NCBI GenBank assembly: GCA_001465935.1
Contig: LNKV01000026.1
Coordinates: forward strand, 332,095 to 396,094
Direction of reading: 5' to 3'
DNA from: Clarireedia homoeocarpa
Lineage: Eukaryota > Ascomycota > Leotiomycetes > Helotiales > Rutstroemiaceae
Length of the DNA: 64,000 nucleotides
Positions 1-12,819 of this stretch are shown one piece after another (position 1 is the stretch's first letter; each line of letters starts with the position of its first letter). A program made the translations under genes and the position numbers. The notes under the pieces were generated by a model, which saw only the letters and a list, made by a program, of their open reading frames with translations, made no database searches and was not told the origin of the DNA.

Positions 1-3000
1 CTCACTAACGACCCTGAACCCGCCTAACATCACCTCTTTACCATGTTGCTCGGCTCCCACACTTTTCCTCGTTCCCCTTCTAAAGTACACCCTCTTAACC
101 CACTTCCACGCCTCGATACCCATGACAAATAAAATCGCCTCTACAAAAACAATACCCCATTCCCAGCTTATACCCTCGTGTTTGAACACCTTTCGGTTGA
201 TGACGGGAATATACAGCGTCGGAAACACGGTAATGAAACCAGCCATTACTGCCCAGAAAAGGAATTGATTGCGCCAGACATCTTCAATCCATTGAGTGAA
301 GTATTTCTTGCTGCCTGGTTGCATGCGGAAGAAAGACCGTCGCATGTTGATCATCTCCCACGCGAGGAAGAGAGAGAACCAGGTCATGCAAACGAAGGTG
401 GTTGCGCGGGCTCGGAAGACGTTTTCGCAATCTTCGTAGGATTCGTTACAACCTGCACCGATATGGCCATTACCCCAGCCGAAGAGAACGAGGGAGAGGG
501 CACAGAGACAGAGAGCCGCCATCCAAAGACCGTAGACAAGCATATCAATCACGATTTCTAGGGTGAAGATGCCGCTTTTGAGGGATTGTGGTGGTCTTTG
601 CATAATATCCGGCGCAGCAATTTCAAAACCTAGTCCCATATCGGGTAAGCCTAAGATCCTGTTAGTAGGGGAGACAGAATTTAGCTGCAGGATCTCTTAC
701 TGGAGGTAATCATAATGACCCATAGAATCTCAATGGGAGATAATGGAAAGACAGAAAGATTAGAATCATCTTTGAAGGCAAGGCCGATAAGGAGAGTGCA
801 AGCCTGGGCAATGTTCTGAGCCAAAAGATGCAAAACGAATTTCTGGATATTATCAAACATTCGTCTACCTTCCTCAATAGCGTTCAAAATAGATGCGAAG
901 TTATCGTCCGTTAATATAATATCCGAAGCATCCTTGGCCACATCAGACCCAGCTTGACCCATAGCAATACCCACATCTGCGCGTTTCAGTGATGGTGAAT
1001 CATTAACACCATCACCTGTCATTGCTGCGAAACATTTGCGTCTGTGAAGAGCTTCAATCATGCGAACCTTGGTGTTTGGAGAGCAGCGTGCAATGACTAG
1101 AGGGAGGACCGGCAGCTCGTCGATTTCGGTATCGCTGAGTTTATCAAACGAGCTGGCGGTCATGACCATTGCATCAATTGTATCTTGAGCGAATGTGGAC
1201 ATGTTTGGGGGCAAAATGCCGACTTGCGTTGCAATAGCTTGCGCGGTTCCTGGATGATCTCCAGTAAGCATGTGAACTGCAACACCTGCATTGCGACATT
1301 CAGCGACAGCACCAGCTGATTCAGGACGAGGTGGGTCATAAAGACCAACCAGGCCCGAGAATACCAGATCCTGCTCAACTGCTGCACGATCGAGCTCGGC
1401 CTTGGGATCTGTAGAACCTTCCCATTTCTTGCTAGCAAGAGCCAGGACACGAAGACCTTGCGCGGCAAGAGCTTCCATGTTATTTAAGCCGTGACGTCGA
1501 TGTTCCTCCTTCATTTTGGTCATGTTTCCGTCCTCCCACTTCACATGTGTGCAAGACCCTAGAATTCTCTCAACAGCTCCCTTGGTGAAGACCATGGCAT
1601 CTTTTCCTTTCCGCTGGAAAATAACAGACATTTTCTTCACATCAGAATCAAATGGAAATTCGGCGACTTGAGACCATTCCGCAGAGTCGCCCGAAGTCCA
1701 TCTTTCACGGTTCCAATTGAATCGAGAAGCAAAGACTTGGATTGCAATTTCTGTGGGGTCACCTTGTGCTTTCCAACCATCTTCGCTCTTGTGAACATAA
1801 GCAAGATTCGCAAGCGAAGCGATGTTTAAGAAACCTTCGAGGTCATCATTGTCTGCTATGAGGTCGGAAAAAGGAATAGCATTGCCATCGTTCTTGTTGG
1901 ATTGGCTGGGTGGTCGACGAGTATGCAATAAATCTCCCTTCGTTGGATCAAATGGATGATCAGATTCACCGACAGAATACGTGCCCTGTGAGGGAATCCA
2001 AGCTTTCTTCATCACCATTTTACCCTGAGTAAGTGTTCCAGTCTTATCCGAGCAGATATCTGGTACTTGTTACTAATATAAACGACAATTGAAAGACCAC
2101 TGACTTACCTGTGACAGCACCTAATGCCTCAAGTGAATCCAATTTGCGGACAACGACGTGTCTTTGAACCATTTGCTTAGTTCCAGCAGCCATGGTTATA
2201 GTAAGGACAACAATCAAAGAAGCTGGAATCATTGAAAGACCGGTTGCGACAGCATAAATAATAACTTCAGTGTTGTTGGAAAAGCTGTTTGCCCCTAAGA
2301 CAATAATCGCACAAATAACTGCAATACCAAATAGTAAAATGGCCAACTTTGAGAGCTTCTTTTGAAGTGGAGTTCCGACATTGACACCGAGAAAGCGTCC
2401 GATGACATCTCCAACTGTGAGACCCCAAGCTTGGGCATATCTATGTGGCTTCGCCTTTCCATTTTCATCACGTTTAACTTCTCTTGTTCTCTTGCCCTCA
2501 GCGCGTAAAGCGGCGGCAATTGAACCTATTTCAGTTTTCATGCCGACAGCAAAAACGATACCGCGTGCCCGACCCTTGGTAACAGTAGAAGAGCTGTATG
2601 CAATATTGAGACGATCACCAGGTCCAGTTTCTTGATCGTACACTTCTTTTGCTGTTTTCTGAACCGGAAGAGACTCTCCTGTCAACAGAGATTCATCTGT
2701 CTCGAAATTCATAACCTCAACCAAACTACGCTGTACTTGTTAGTCAATCATTCACATTGACTCATTATTCACATGAATAAATCCAAAAGTAGAAACGTAC
2801 CGGACATCTGCAGGAATCGTGTCACCCGTCTTAAGCTCGACCATATCTCCTATGACGATTTCCACAGTTGGAACAGTCAATGTCTTCCCATCTCGAACGC
2901 TACTAGCAGTAGGGGAGCTCAGAGATCGTAAAGAATCCATAGTCTTCTTAGCATTGTACTCTTGGAGAAATCCAATCACGATATTGACGATAATAACAGC

Positions 3001-3374
3001 AGAAATAACACCACCTTCGATGTACGATCCAATACCGAAGCTCACAGCCATTGCCAAGATGAGAACCTATGCCAATAGTCAGTATGTATGAATACTATTT
3101 GGACATTTAAGGACACGATACTTACCAGAATCATAGCATTGGCAATCTGATGAACAAGAATCTTAACTGGCTGCACGCCGGGTCCATCATCAAGTTCATT
3201 CCTACCATACTCTTCCAAACGTCTTTGACACTCTGCTCCAGTCAGTCCGTCTTCGAGATTGGCTTCCAATTCCTCCCGCACCGCTTCAATGGTCAGAGCA
3301 TGCGCGGGAAATGACATTGGTTTATTCGACTGTCCAGGTACATGCTCGATATTATCACTTTCGCCTTTCGACAT
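1..3374 (-). CDS. ENA-type (P-type IID) Na+/K+ export ATPase, 3' end outside window
   Basis: Plasma-membrane P-type ATPase that exports Na+ or K+ (family knowledge for the ENA type). Five exons read well: 3374-3126, 3066-2801, 2725-2109, 2059-701 and 650-1, giving 1047 residues before the window ends. Each junction has GT..AG ends and keeps the phase. Seen in order: an N-terminal cation-ATPase domain, TGES at about residues 187-190, the phosphorylation motif DKTGT (Asp about 382, restored by the 2060-2108 intron), GDGVNDSP near 725, and then 'LPDMGLGFE', the stretch typical of ENA pumps after the middle membrane segments. The start MSKGESDN is the only good Met before the conserved N-terminus. 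The reading frame is open to position 1, so the C-terminus lies upstream of the window. A SERCA or H+-ATPase is less likely because of the ENA-like C-terminal segment. Confidence 0.9.
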
Positions 3375-4494
3375 GACGAGAAAGTAGTATTATATCAGGA
3401 TTCTGGTGAATCGAAGGAAGATGGCAAAAGACAAGAGGAAAGCACAAAGCATTCCAGTGAATTGACTTCCCAAGATGCGTTCCAAGAGCGGTGTAACAGC
3501 TCTTCATATACCCATCTCGAACGGAAAACTAGCCCGTTCATCGCACCGGGGTATAAGAGCCCAAGACATTAGCATCGGACGATACACTTCCCAGGAGCTT
3601 CTGGCGTAAATATTGGTGAAAGGTTATGATGACATGGCTTAGGTAGCCTCGGACTTAGTCGGGATGCCAACCCCGCCAAGGGGGCGCCGTGGGGTAGTTA
3701 TCTAGAGCTACCGCATGGCGGAAAGTCGCGCCAAGCGGCTTCCCAAAGAGGCCAAGAGAGTGTGATAAGAAAGTGGGAAGCCTTGATAGAATACATGCCC
3801 TGAGCTTACATACAAATCCGACATTGTACAGGAGTGCGTAGTGAAGATGCAAGAATGGCATCTCAGTGTCGATTGAAGATGGGATTGATGATGAAGCTCA
3901 TAGAAGAATATTGAAGAGGTGAGAGGTTCTGGTGGTCGACTTTTCGAAGTAGCGAGCCGAGTAAACATACACGCTACGACTGAAGACGCATTCTAATTGG
4001 TTCCCATAAAGTGCCGGATCTCGGTACTCAGCCCTGTAGCTCGTTGCGACCGCAAGCCCGAAGAGCCCAACATCCGGCACGACTAACCCCCGTAACCCCT
4101 ATACAAGATCATATGACGAGATTTGGAGCGAAGAAAGTTGGCGTATTCTACAATCGTTCGATGATGGCAGCATGGGAATGCACTTAATCTCCTACTATTC
4201 GAAATGGCAAACACTGAACTCTATAGATATATCAAGTGACCCGTCCACCAGCATAGATACATAATGACCAGTACAGTATCCAGTACCACATATACGACGC
4301 CGTAATCGCAAAAAGACAAAACCAGTCCAACGTGTAAACTCAACATTCAAAAGAACAATATAAGAAGCAAAATTGAAACTAGAGCCACCAGGGTAATCTA
4401 CCATGTGTTCTTATGTATTCGCATGTGTTCCCATGTATCCCAAGCACAAAGCATGTTCCTAGTACTAGGCCTGGTACTAGGGGCGTGCTTCCGT
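3375..4494. other. Intergenic region upstream of the ENA-type ATPase
   Basis: No convincing coding region is seen on either strand; the open frames here are short and lack recognisable domains. It should contain the ATPase promoter, next to 3375, and the 3' flank of the secreted-protein gene that ends at 4495. A G-rich patch around 3670-3700 (a run of five G next to GCGCC) could be a stress- or carbon-regulator site, but that is a guess. Confidence 0.5.
4458..4481. repeat. Two adjacent 12-bp near-identical palindromes
   Basis: Positions 4458-4469 read CCTAGTACTAGG, a perfect palindrome. It is followed at once by 4470-4481, CCTGGTACTAGG, with one mismatch. Short outer arms AAGCAC and GTGCTT flank the pair, so the stretch can fold into a hairpin. 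It lies just beyond the stop codon of the minus-strand secreted-protein gene, where it could act in 3'-end formation or be a remnant of a small element. Confidence 0.6.
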
Positions 4495-5067
4495 TTATGA
4501 TGCCTATATAGAAGGCCAGTGCCGGACAAGCACCTCAAGCCACAGATCACGAATGCAAAGAGAGAAGACACTCACAGCTCCCACATCATCTTGGCAATAA
4601 TAAATAGTGTTTTGCTGATTGGTGCCCTGGTTCACGCAGTTGAACTCCACGTTCTGGCCATCGTCAGCCGCTGCCAACTCCAAGGCTGCAGCAGTACACG
4701 CCGGCATTTGAACATTGTCCACCGAGCTTTTTTGGTCGCTCTTTTTGATATAGAACTGAACATTAGTATCATGCAAAGCCAAACAACTCGGATGTCCTGT
4801 GAAATACAGATCATCCCAAGCGTTTTCAAGCACTGAATTTCAATGGCCGTTGATTTCCCTGTACGCTACTTTCCCGCATTCACCATCTCCGTCCGCCTCG
4901 CAATTAGCATCTTGTGCGTCGGAGTTGCCGAACTTGGGGAGGTTAATGTTATATTCATAGAGGTCGAACTCTGAGATGTGGTTGTATATGCAGCACGCAT
5001 AGTATGCGGCAGGAACTCGATTGTCGTTGGCTGTGGCCGTTGGACTGAGAAGCAGCAAAGAGAACAT
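4495..5067 (-). CDS. Small secreted cysteine-containing protein (orphan)
   Basis: Predicted 149-residue protein from three exons: 5067-4884, 4832-4576 and 4503-4495. The start MFSLLLLSPTATAN is a plausible short signal peptide; an in-frame TAA upstream rules out a longer N-terminus. A straight reading meets an in-frame TGA at 4840-4842. A 51-nt intron (4833-4883, GTGAAT..CAG) removes it and rejoins the same frame, so this is probably not a broken gene. The 3' intron (4504-4575, GTGAGT..TAG) leaves a tiny last exon. Cysteines are spread through the mature part (ACC, NC, SC, AC, NC, YC), suggesting an extracellular disulfide-bonded fold. No family is recognised; role unknown. Confidence 0.6.
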
Positions 5068-6343
5068 TGTTGTGAGCAGGAGCTTGGAAGACGTATTGGT
5101 GAATATAATGATTGTTGAATAGAAAGATTATCTGTAAAGAGTGTAAAGAAGATGTAAGAAAGGAATGATTGAATGACTTTTGAGGCGCTTGACTATACCA
5201 ATTCCAATCTTCATTAACCACTAGCACTCTATATGCTAGAAGAGTTGAACTTTTGGATCCCATAAGGGAGCATCCGGAGATTTTGGTAGCCGGCGTCGAT
5301 GACTCCGCCTCGACGCAAGTTCAAACATTGTGTGCGGCCACGAAGAAATCTTACCACGGCTGCTGCGTAAATAGGCCGGCAATCTTGCATCAAATATAGC
5401 ATATAAGGCGCAAGCATAGAGGTTACTAAGAGCTAATGGTGTTAATTCTCTAGGTGGTAGACTAATAAGGATTCATGTTTCGTACCTTCTTCATAATACT
5501 CAGAAAATAAATGATGAGTTGCGAAAGAGAGGCAATCGAATGTTAACCAGAGAATTGCCAAGTTTGAGCGGCATAATACTGCCATGGTATTCTCGTTATT
5601 GGAGTAGTATCGTCCAAGTCAGGGCGCGCTACTCTAGCGCACGAACAGTTACCTTAAGGGGGAAAGGGAAATGCTAGAACTTCACAGCGCCAAATAGGCA
5701 GGCGCAAAAACCCACTGCGTACCCAGCCGATGGGTCGAATCCTCGAGGTAGATGGGGCCCCAATAGGTAAATGAAGTCTTGATCTAGGACTTAAGAGATC
5801 AGTGCAGAGAATACAACTGGAGCAAAACATGGACTGCACAAGGATTAAAAGTCATGTGCTAGTCATTGTACCAGTTCTTGGCGGGGGGATAGGGGTCGGG
5901 CATCATAACAATTTCAGGAATTCGCCCTACGCGCCACCAAAGAAGAGCGATTATCTTGGGCGGTAGTTTGGAGTCCAACGTGCAGCCGCCTCAATGCGGC
6001 CGGTGTCTTCTGGCGTATCTGAGATCAATCCTTCGGTACGCACCACGCTATGTTTTACGTGCCACCATGTTTGAACAGAACCACCAATTTCTAGAATAGA
6101 ACATCCAACACAGGAGGGATCTCAATCCTCAATGCTGTGACGATGCACAACACTAACCATGGCCTTCTGAAATGTATCCGTTGATTATTCTGGCTGGGAA
6201 GCAATTATATATAATATCTACATGACAGAAAGCAAGTCGAACTTTTCTTCCGAACGAGTTTTTGGATATCAGAGCCACCACGCTAACTTCGAGAACTACC
6301 ACTACCACCCTTTTCCATTTGCCGACTCCAACTAGCCTGCTAT
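5068..6343. other. Intergenic, no gene seen
   Basis: Promoter side of the secreted-protein gene and 3' flank of the ChAPs gene. Open frames are short, overlapping and without domains. No repeat or RNA gene was recognised. Confidence 0.5.
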
Positions 6344-8708
6344 CTATCCTTCCGTGCCACTACTCCTAAATGCAGCGCAGAGTGCCGCATAGTGATGTGT
6401 CAAATCTAAGACGTTTTGTGGCAAGCTCGTGGCTTGGATAATACTTCGAACCTTGACAGCACCTTCATCTTCAATCAATGTGCGTATCGTGTACAGCAAT
6501 TCTGGTGAGAACTCAGAATACCACCTGTACTGCCAAGTGATGAGCTTGATAAGGCTAGCGACAGTATCTCGAGTGTTTTTGGCTCGGGCAAAATCCGCGA
6601 GGATTCCTGCTTGAGCTTTGGGTGAGAAACGCATAGAAAGACAATTACGATACGCTTCCACGGCTTCCGGTTGGTGATGGAGACGTTCAGCTAACGAACC
6701 TAGAATCTCCCATTCCTCGGCCGATTTTTTGTATTGCATTGACTGTGCCCGGTATTGAGCCATTTCGGTGCGCCAGATGGTGTATATACGAAGATCCTCG
6801 TAGAGAACCATAAATAAGCTGTCAAGCCATCTTTCACAGAGACGTTTGTTATTAAATCGCGACAGCTGTTCTTCAGTAGGATCACTCTGTTAGAGTTAGA
6901 TACACGCCCACAATACCTTGCGGATACAACTTACTTCTTCTTTGCCACTTTTCACCTCCTCTACTGCCACTGTGTGAGGTGGTTTCTCCACGGACTCGTC
7001 AGCCGCGTTGGTATTTTCAGCTACAACAGGGGCTGTAGAATCGCCATTCGCGCTCTTCCCATCATCTGAATGATCATCACCATTTACATGAGGACCCGGA
7101 CTTCCTCTCAGTACGTCGGTGCTTGCGCTGCGTTTAGTGGGTTCACCCTGTTGACCAGCAGGTGGCTGTTTCTCGCTCCTATATTCCTCTTCCATGACAA
7201 AGACATTGCTCCTGATTTTGAGAAGTTGATCCCATCCTATTTTTGCAGTCATTTCTGTCAAGATGCTGTAAGCATGCTTGAAGGTGCCCTTATATTGAGC
7301 GGCGCGTAGACTCAGGAGACTCGGATGAACTTGTTCCGAATACTTCGATTCTCGTTCGCTGTCAATCTCATCTAATCGTGTTTCAGGCAAGGTCGGAAGA
7401 TGGATTTCCTTGGGCTCCGGCATGATTGGGGCATCTTTATCCTGGTATGTGAACATTGGACACGAGTTCAGCGTCGTCAATGCATTTTCCCAGTCCTCCA
7501 TTGCGACATAAACTTCTGCCAAGCGTGCCCAGGTTCCAAATTCGCTCGGTGCGGCAATTGTGCTTCTATCAGCACAGCCAAGTGCCATTTGTAGTCTTTC
7601 ACTTTTCGCTTCAGGCTTATTAGGATCTAAAGCTTTTTTTTTCAGAAACTCCGCTTGGGTATCGAGCATTACATAGTCCATCGGCGATTGCTTGACAGAG
7701 TCGTGCAATATTCGAACCGCTTGAACTTCCTCATTGCCCATAAGTAGGATCTTCGCCAAAAGAGACGATACCTCAATGTTACGTGACCTTAATTTTTCGA
7801 AAAGATTGATGCCAGAAGCAAAGCGCCCAGTAGTATGGAAGTATTTCAATAGCCCGGTTGTTAAATGGTTCGAGACATTGTTGGGGACTTGAACGATCGA
7901 ATCTGAGCCGAGCTGCCACCCTATTAAAAGTCAGTGACTCTAAATATGACATGGGAGGCGGTTATACCTCTGAAGAAAAGCTGCTCAGCAGCTTGAAGGA
8001 ATCTATGTTCAGTCTCAGTTGTTGTGACGGGATTGAATCGCCGGACACCCATAATCTTTCGGATGGTATCTCCCGTCCCGTCATCAGCATATGAGTATGC
8101 GCGGAGCACACTACACAAATACGTTTCCAGCCATAGCTCATCTGAAGTTACTCTCTTATCACCTCGTTCGTCGACGCAGTAGCTTTCCACGCTACCAGGG
8201 ATGGTAACATGTACACGCATGTCCACCCGCGAGAATGCATTGTAGCAACTATAATTAAAGTCAGTATGAGCGGCTGGTATAGTGAAAGTTGACTGACCAG
8301 TATAGCCCTTCGGCAATCTTTGAATTCGATTGATGGGTTTCTTTATAGGTAAGAGTGTTGATGTATGCTGCTAAACTGGCAGAGGATGAGGCATCTACTC
8401 CAGTGACATGATGATAAACGCCAATCTAACCAATCAAGTCAGTGCATGCTAAGTTTATAAAACGGTCGGGAGAAGCGCACAGGTCGTCCTGGGTTTCTTG
8501 GGGATAGTTTGATCAATTGAACTAGATCTGGAGGGCCTAGCTCTCGTAGGGCTGATAGTACTTCTGTTCGTGCTTCAATAGACTCGTGAAGGATCTCCTC
8601 GGTGAGTCTACAGGTTTGAGGTTAGTCTGAGTCTTTCAATCACTGTGGGTACAGCAAGCTTCGCAAAGGTAGAACATGGACGTACTCAGGAACGGCTGGC
8701 GCAACCAT
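6344..8708 (-). CDS. ChAPs family protein (Chs5-Arf1-binding; Bud7/Bch1-like exomer subunit)
   Basis: Six exons, 8708-8686, 8607-8481, 8425-8298, 8248-7968, 7920-6935 and 6886-6344, join in phase to a 695-residue protein. Introns are 47-78 nt with GT..AG ends. The start MVAPAVPE lies on a 23-nt first exon and continues into LTEEILHESIEAR and a conserved ELGPPDLVQLIKL stretch. Family landmarks include YHHVTGVDASSSASLAAYINTL (residues about 50-75), CCYNAFSRVDMRVHV, ESYCVDERG, LLKYFHTTGRFASGINLFEKLRS and a helical, TPR-like C-terminal half. A low-complexity acidic segment (VNGDDHSDDG) sits before the last intron. ChAPs proteins are exomer cargo adaptors at the trans-Golgi that carry chitin synthase and related cargo to the surface. 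The family call is firm; which paralogue it is cannot be said. Confidence 0.9.
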
Positions 8709-9324
8709 TCTCGTTTTCTTGCTGGCTCGATCCTGTTAGCTAGAGATTGAGGATTATCACCGGCGAAGATGCCAGATGTATCACTTTCACATGAGGTATA
8801 CGAAGGTTCCCGATAGGTGGTAGAGCCGCGCAAACAGGGGAGTATAGTTGTAATCGAAAATTATAGTAGCTCTCTAAACTGTCTGAGAATGGAAACAACA
8901 ACTTTATCTTAGAGCTCAAGCTCGGGCCAGATTTTTAATGTTCAGCCTCGCGGGATACCTGAGGACTGAAAAACAAGGCGGAAATAACGTTGGACGGGAC
9001 GAGTCCTTCTTCCACAGCGACATGCATGAAAAGATTCTTATTTCTATTCAGCCATAACCGTGAAACCTTGCGGAAGACAAACGGCCAAAGAGCACTCGAC
9101 ATATCACGAAATTGCGTGAAATACACAAATGAAAGTCACAAGAACTCAGCGGCGCCATGGAATTATGGGCGAGTCATGTTGATGACATAGTGCCCTGCAA
9201 CTTGAGTAATGCAGGGTGGAGGTACGTATGTCGTGCTCGGCACGGCATCTCATTCACCCTGGTTATACCTTATCTATACTCCCACAACTTCATTTGAGCG
9301 ATTCTGGAGGATAGGGCAAACAAC
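8709..9324. promoter_or_regulatory. Divergent promoter region between ChAPs and amidohydrolase genes
   Basis: The two flanking genes start at 8708 (minus) and 9325 (plus) and are transcribed away from each other, so this 616-bp gap should hold both promoters. A TATA-like tract (ttatacc, tatctatac) lies around 9263-9280 upstream of the amidohydrolase start. No coding region is supported. Confidence 0.5.
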
Positions 9325-12300
9325 ATGTATAAGTCACTGCTCCCAGCGAGCAACCATGCTCATGGCACAGGTAGAATCAAGTTTCCCGTGTCGATCACCA
9401 TCCTTATCGCAACTGTCCTCGTGCTGCAATTCCTTATCCTTCCTCAATACCTATACAAGCCCTCAGCCGCTGCCCAGGAGCTTTCAGACCATCACTTTTC
9501 GCGGCTCGAATCTGGATTGAAGAAATGCGTCGAATTCCACACACCAGCTAAGAAGTTGGGCAAACACGAGATCGTATCAAGGGAGAATCCTCGATGGAAC
9601 CCAATTAGTGGTCAAGAAGGCATTGTTATCTTGAAGAATGCAACTCTGTTCGACGGGGAAAAGTTTCTGGGTGGTTCCGTTGATATCACATTCGAGAAAG
9701 GTATCATTAAATCCTTATCTGATACATCTGTCGACACGATTTCACCTGATCCCCACGTCGAAGTGATTGACTTGCGAGGCAAATATGTAACACCCGGCCT
9801 CGTTGATATGCATTCCCATCATTTCCTTCACTCGTGGCCAGTTCTTTCTACCACTGGTGAAACAAACGAGATGGATCTTCCCAGTGGCCCCCTCACACCA
9901 TTTGTCCGAGCAATCGACTCTATGAAGGCCGATGACAAGGCCACAGCTATCATTGCATCTGGGGGTATTACGACATCTCTTCTAATTCCTGGATCTGCGA
10001 ACATTATGGGCGGAGAAGGTTTGTTGGTGAAAAATTTCGTGAAGGGTGGAGAGGCCGGCGAGGAAGTGGTTGAGGATGTCCTATTTGAACATGGTATACC
10101 TCCCAGCGAGAGGAAGAGATATATTAAAATGGCATGCGGTGAAAACCCAAAAGTAGTATACTCACATACACGAATGGGGAATGCTTGGATATTCCGAGAA
10201 CACATGACTCGAGCAAAGGAACTTCTAGAAAAACAAGAGATATGGTGTTTATCCGCTGCCGCTGCGAAGGAAACAGGAGATGCTGCTGCAATCTCCGAAT
10301 TTATGGAGAAGGGCGGTTTGCCCGAGGAACTGGCACTTGAGACTTCGGTAGCAATGTTGCGAGGCAAAATTGGCATCAACATCCATTGCTACGAGCCTGA
10401 AGATATTGAGGATATGCTCCGCCACAGCAAGGAATTTGGGTTTCGAATACAGGCATTTCATCATGCTCTTTCTGCCTGGAAAGTCCCGGAACTGATTAAA
10501 GCTAGCGGAGAGTATGCACCAATGTACTCTAGGTTCTGGAGCCTGAAATACTGATACTGATCTAGAAATATAACTGTCGCCACATTTTCTGAATTCGGAT
10601 TCTACAAGAAAGAAGCGTACGATGCTAATTTGTGGGGTGGCAGCATACTAGCAGAGCATGGTGTGCCGGTCGCATTCAAATCCGTGAGTCTCCTTTAATA
10701 GCCGGTTAAACTTCTCTGATGGGAATATCTAGGACCACGTAGAAGAAGAAACAAACGCACAATACTTAATGTAAGGGATCAACTCCATGAACTATCTCTA
10801 AGTGCTATGCTAAAAATCACCTCTTCAGATTCCAAGCCGCTACGGCACATTCATTCAATCTCTCCGAAGAACTAGCTTTGCAATCCGTCACTAGTGTGCC
10901 TGCTAAATCACTTGAGGTTGACTATCGTGTTGGGTACACGCGAACTGGCTACGATGCCGATATTGTTGTCTGGAATGCACATCCTTTGCTCGCTGGAGCA
11001 GTCCCTGTACAGGTCTACATCGACGGAAAACCAACTTTGGACCCCAAGAAAGTGGTTGAGACAACAAAACTTAATTGGGCAGATGGAAGCCCATTAAACA
11101 ATCCAGTGGTACGAAAGCTGCCCACGGCCGAAGAAGTACAGAGTCTCTGTCAGCCAGCGAAGGACGCAACTCAGAAACTGGTGATTAAGGGCATCAGGAG
11201 AAGCTATTTGGGAGAGCATCAAAGAGGTCAGAAGACGACTGATAAACTAACCCTAGTTATCAAAGATGGAAAGAAAGTTTGTTTAGATTCGGAAGAGAAT
11301 TGCGCAATTGCTAGTGGCGGTGGGTTAGTCATAGAGCTTGAAAACGGCAGTGTGCTGCCTGGACTTGTTGCTGTGTCACCCAGTCTCGGCCTAGCAGAAA
11401 TAACGACAGACCCAAAGGCTACGGATGGGTCTCTTGGCAAGAGCGTATCTGGACTCGAGGTCGAGAACATTGTCTATGCTAAGTATGGTGTTCACCTTGA
11501 CGGGAGAGGATTCTCTCGAGCACGACTTGGCGGCATTACTAGAGCAATTACCACACCTCTTTCCGAGACGTTCTTCGGCGGTGTGAGCACTGGTATAAAG
11601 ACAAGTGGAAAGAACACTATTCTTGATGGTGGCATTTTCCAGGATGATGTGGCGCTGCACTTTGCAGTTGGGCAAATAGCCAAACGTACGTCTGAGGACA
11701 ATCTCAATGATGAGAAAGTAACTAACATCAAATAGATTTTGATACTGTACCGACGGTATCATCTGCTATCGCGAAACTCGGACACATCCTACTTGACAAC
11801 GTAGATAAAGATAACATTTATGGTAGTGTCTCCAACGGCTCTTTCCCTTTGGTAGTTCACGTCGACAACGAGGTAAGACTGTCCTTGTCCTTACACCTTA
11901 GTCTCTGACATGAAAATAGTACGATATCCTACAACTTCTCAAACTGAAGGCCAGCCATCCGACCCCTCTAAAGTTGGTACTTTTGGGTGGGGCTGGCGCT
12001 CATTTGGTATGCATCCAACCCTACGCCACATTGTTGTACTCGTCTAACGGGGTAAAATAGGTTGCCAAGGAGATTGCCGAATCCAAAACTCCACTTATTC
12101 TGACCCAAAACCGTGGCGCCCCAGACACATTTGAAAAACGAAGTGCTCTTTCTGGGCCCCCGCTGACTCGTTCCCCAGCCGCAGTTCTTGCAGACGCAGG
12201 AGTATTGTTTGGACTGGCAATAACAGGTGAAGGCAGTAAGTATCAATTCATTTCTTGCAGATACGAATGTCGCTGATGATAATCGAGGCAATTCTCACAT

Positions 12301-12520
12301 CCATAATCTTGCGATTGAAGCTGGCTGGGCTGGTAAATACTCAAACCTCAGTAAAAGCGAGGCTGTGGACCTTGTCTCTACAAATATAGAGAAAATTCTC
12401 GACTTGGATGTTTCAGAGGATTTTGTGGTCTGGGAAGGTGACCCATTGCAGTTAGGGGCGAGCGTAGTGCTGAGTATTGAAGGGGGTAAAATTGGGACGT
12501 GTTGGCCACATTCTACCTAA
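9325..12520 (+). CDS. Membrane-anchored amidohydrolase-superfamily protein
   Basis: Eight exons (9325-10511, 10566-10683, 10733-10770, 10829-11685, 11736-11872, 11920-12006, 12061-12235, 12288-12520) join in phase to 943 residues. The N-terminus has one hydrophobic segment at about residues 20-42 and then a luminal or extracellular-type domain, suggesting a type II membrane protein. The amidohydrolase fold is shown by KYVTPGLVDMHSHH, where H163 and H165 form the HxH metal motif, by a central region with ITTSLLIPGSANIMGGEG, by HCYEPEDIEDMLRHS, and by the C-terminal TGYDADIVVWNAHPL typical of imidazolonepropionase/dihydroorotase-like enzymes. A second half repeats elements of the fold (FGLAI, SHIHNLAIEAGWAGKY, ILDLDVSEDFVVWEGDPL). 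The intron at 12236-12287 was chosen over a 25-nt alternative because it has a normal length and a CTGAT branch site. The substrate is unknown. Confidence 0.85.
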
Positions 12521-12819
12521 ACTGTTGAAATTTTACGAAAGGTTTATTCTAAGCAGTGGGTTCCACAATAGCACAATCCGAACCTCTGACAAGGCTTTTC
12601 GATGGGTTAGTAGCAGGTTAGTAGGAGGCAACAAAATATTTTGTATGGTTAGCGGAACTTGTTGGGTTTTCACCACTAGTAAGGTTTATAAATTAGCAAA
12701 TCGCAGGGCCAGTATTGCTAGAAATGTATTTAAGGAATGAGATTGCGACCGAATTGGTTTATATACTACAACAAATCCTGCGTGCACCACTACTCCTCAG
12801 TTAAGCCTGCATAAACAAA

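Noticed and set aside
9828..10382. 184-codon minus-strand frame inside the amidohydrolase
   Set aside because: Shadow of the coding strand; Ser/Pro-biased composition typical of antisense reading.
12236..12260. 25-nt intron in the amidohydrolase
   Set aside because: Too short to splice; the 52-nt choice ending at 12287 has a branch site and keeps frame.
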